NCBI GenBank assembly: GCA_031262265.1
Contig: JAISIB010000004.1
Coordinates: 1 to 7,481, forward strand
Direction of reading: 5' to 3'
Length of the DNA stretch: 7,481 nucleotides
Origin: Prevotellaceae bacterium
GTDB taxonomy: Bacteria; Bacteroidota; Bacteroidia; Bacteroidales; Bacteroidaceae
This document shows positions 6,805 to 7,481 of the stretch, piece after piece. The notes under the pieces were generated by a model. It worked only from the letters and a program-made list of their open reading frames with translations, was not told the DNA's origin and made no database searches. The number at the start of each line of letters is the position of its first letter. Within the stretch, counting starts at the first letter, position 1. Position numbers and translations under genes: made by a program.

Positions 6805-6839
6805 GATAATAGATTATTAAACCTTGATAATGGATTATC
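6805..6839. repeat. Two 14-bp palindromes 21 bp apart
   Basis: GATAATAGATTATT (6805-6818) and GATAATGGATTATC (6826-6839) are two copies of the same near-perfect palindrome (GATAAT-2-ATTATC). The second copy is perfect and the first has one end base changed. The start-to-start distance is exactly 21 bp, two helical turns, which is typical of cooperative binding by two dimers. They sit just after the galK terminator and about 150 bp upstream of the promoter of the regulator gene. The rest of the 323-base gap (6735-7057) holds the terminator, this pair, a weak TATCT-4-AGATA inverted repeat at 6925-6938, and the promoter at 6991-7021. I see no gene in it. Confidence 0.5.
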
Positions 6840-6990
6840 TCCCTATCTAAAAATACTTTCCCCGTAGCTTAATTCACGTTCTCTCTACATAAAACGATTT
6901 CCCTGCGAGCTACTTTTGATATTGTATCTAATAAGATATTTAATATTATGACAGATAGTTCTTTAATAAGTCATAAATTTAAGAAATATT

Positions 6991-7021
6991 TTTGAGAATA
7001 TATATAATTGCCCTATATTTG
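6991..7021 (+). promoter_or_regulatory. Promoter of the Nudix-like regulator gene
   Basis: TTTG at 6991-6994 is followed after 19 bases by TATATTTG at 7014-7021, an exact match to the Bacteroides -33/-7 promoter. The -7 box ends 36 bases before the ATG at 7058. The leader contains a GTTATAAC palindrome (7026-7033) and TGTT-N10-AACA (7034-7051), possible sites for autoregulation. Confidence 0.75.
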
Positions 7022-7057
7022 CTTCGTTATAACTGTTAGAATATAAAAACAACGAGT

Positions 7058-7481
7058 ATGAATCTTCCATTAGCGAATAATCACATCTCAGTAGACTGTG
7101 TTGTGTTCGGGTTTGACGGGAGTGACCTGAACGCACTGCTTATACAACGTAAGGGCGAACACAACGGTTATCAGTATGAAGACATGAAATTGCCCGGTCG
7201 CCTAATCTATCAAGACGAAGACCTGGATGCGGCAGCAGCACGCACTTTGAAAGAATTGGCAGGTTTCCGGAACGTTCGTTTGATGCAGTTCAAAACCTAC
7301 GGATCTATGAACAGGACACGCGACATGCGCGACGTCTTGTGGTTGGAAAAGGAACAAGATGCCAGAGTAGACCGTATCGTGACGGTAGCTTACGTGGCGT
7401 TTGTGAAAATTGAGCGCGCGTTGGCACGCATTGACCATCGTACGAAAGCCGTATGGGTCAAAATGGATCAAGTAGGCAGTC
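7058..7481 (+). CDS. Nudix-related sugar-responsive transcriptional regulator (AraR/NrtR type), partial
   Basis: The frame is open from ATG 7058 to the window edge (141 codons); the C-terminus is missing. The N-terminus has the beta strands usual in this group (ISVDCVVFGFDGSDLNALLIQRK, split at 10-32), then a Nudix-box region starting LPGRLIYQDEDL. The box reads G47-x6-E54-x7-R62-T-L-K-E-L-A-G-F70. The catalytic REuxEExGu core is changed to RTLKELAGF, with an extra residue after the first Gly, so hydrolase activity is unlikely. Such degenerate Nudix domains followed by a winged helix make up the NrtR/AraR regulators; AraR of Bacteroides binds L-arabinose. The winged helix would lie beyond the window. 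A charged stretch (about 89-106, including DMRDVLWLEKEQDARVD) is inserted before the conserved RIVTVAYVAF strand. Next to the galactose operon, a role as its regulator is likely but inferred. A true Nudix hydrolase is the alternative. Confidence 0.8.
   Translation, partial: MNLPLANNHISVDCVVFGFDGSDLNALLIQRKGEHNGYQYEDMKLPGRLIYQDEDLDAAAARTLKELAGFRNVRLMQFKTYGSMNRTRDMRDVLWLEKEQDARVDRIVTVAYVAFVKIERALARIDHRTKAVWVKMDQVGS

Noticed and set aside
6911..6918. TACTTTTG, a perfect TAnnTTTG box in the galK-regulator gap
   Set aside because: No -33 element at the proper spacing and no gene placed to use it; the match at 6991-7021 is complete and better placed.
6948..6995. A 15-codon ORF starting ATGACAGATAG upstream of the regulator promoter, considered as a leader peptide
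   Set aside because: It ends inside the -33 box of the regulator promoter, has no regulatory codon run or attenuator hairpin, and is best explained by chance.

Overview
The window looks like a chromosomal segment of a Bacteroidota member, most likely order Bacteroidales. This rests on three things seen in the sequence: promoter boxes of the Bacteroides type (TTTG-N19-TAnnTTTG), start codons preceded by AT-rich sequence without clear Shine-Dalgarno motifs, and the block manA / galM - FHS sugar transporter - galK. From memory, the same order occurs in Bacteroides thetaiotaomicron around BT0370-BT0373; I could not check this. No insertion sequence, phage gene, CRISPR array, tRNA or rRNA is visible.

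Layout. (1) Positions 1-800, minus strand: the N-terminal part of an exported tetratricopeptide-repeat protein that runs off the left edge. (2) 801-1058: a gene-free, AT-rich divergent control region with a stem-loop and short repeats at an exact 21-bp period. (3) 1059-1886, plus strand: three tightly overlapping small genes (YtxH-like, holin-X/YqjE-like membrane protein, small basic protein) that form one transcription unit. (4) 1918-2886, minus strand: a type I mannose-6-phosphate isomerase that converges on that unit. (5) 2887-3060: a divergent promoter region with a 20-bp imperfect palindrome. (6) 3061-6734, plus strand: galM, a sugar/H+ symporter and galK, closed by a strong intrinsic terminator. 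(7) 6735-7057: terminator, a pair of 14-bp palindromes 21 bp apart, then a near-ideal Bacteroides promoter. (8) 7058-7481, plus strand: the start of a Nudix-related regulator that runs off the right edge.

How it works together. The transporter brings in galactose (possibly glucose), GalM interconverts the anomers that beta-galactosidases or mutarotation supply, and GalK makes galactose-1-phosphate. No uridylyltransferase (galT) or epimerase (galE) is present in the window, so the rest of the Leloir route must lie elsewhere. ManA links mannose-6-phosphate to fructose-6-phosphate, and its promoter region is shared with the galactose operon. The Nudix-like protein has lost catalytic residues of the Nudix box and resembles the sugar-responsive AraR type of regulator. 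The natural inference is that it controls the adjacent galactose genes, but nothing in the sequence proves this.

Most of the window is ordinary central sugar metabolism. The items most worth a second look are the degenerate Nudix regulator, the two independent 21-bp-spaced site arrays, and the small membrane-protein trio.
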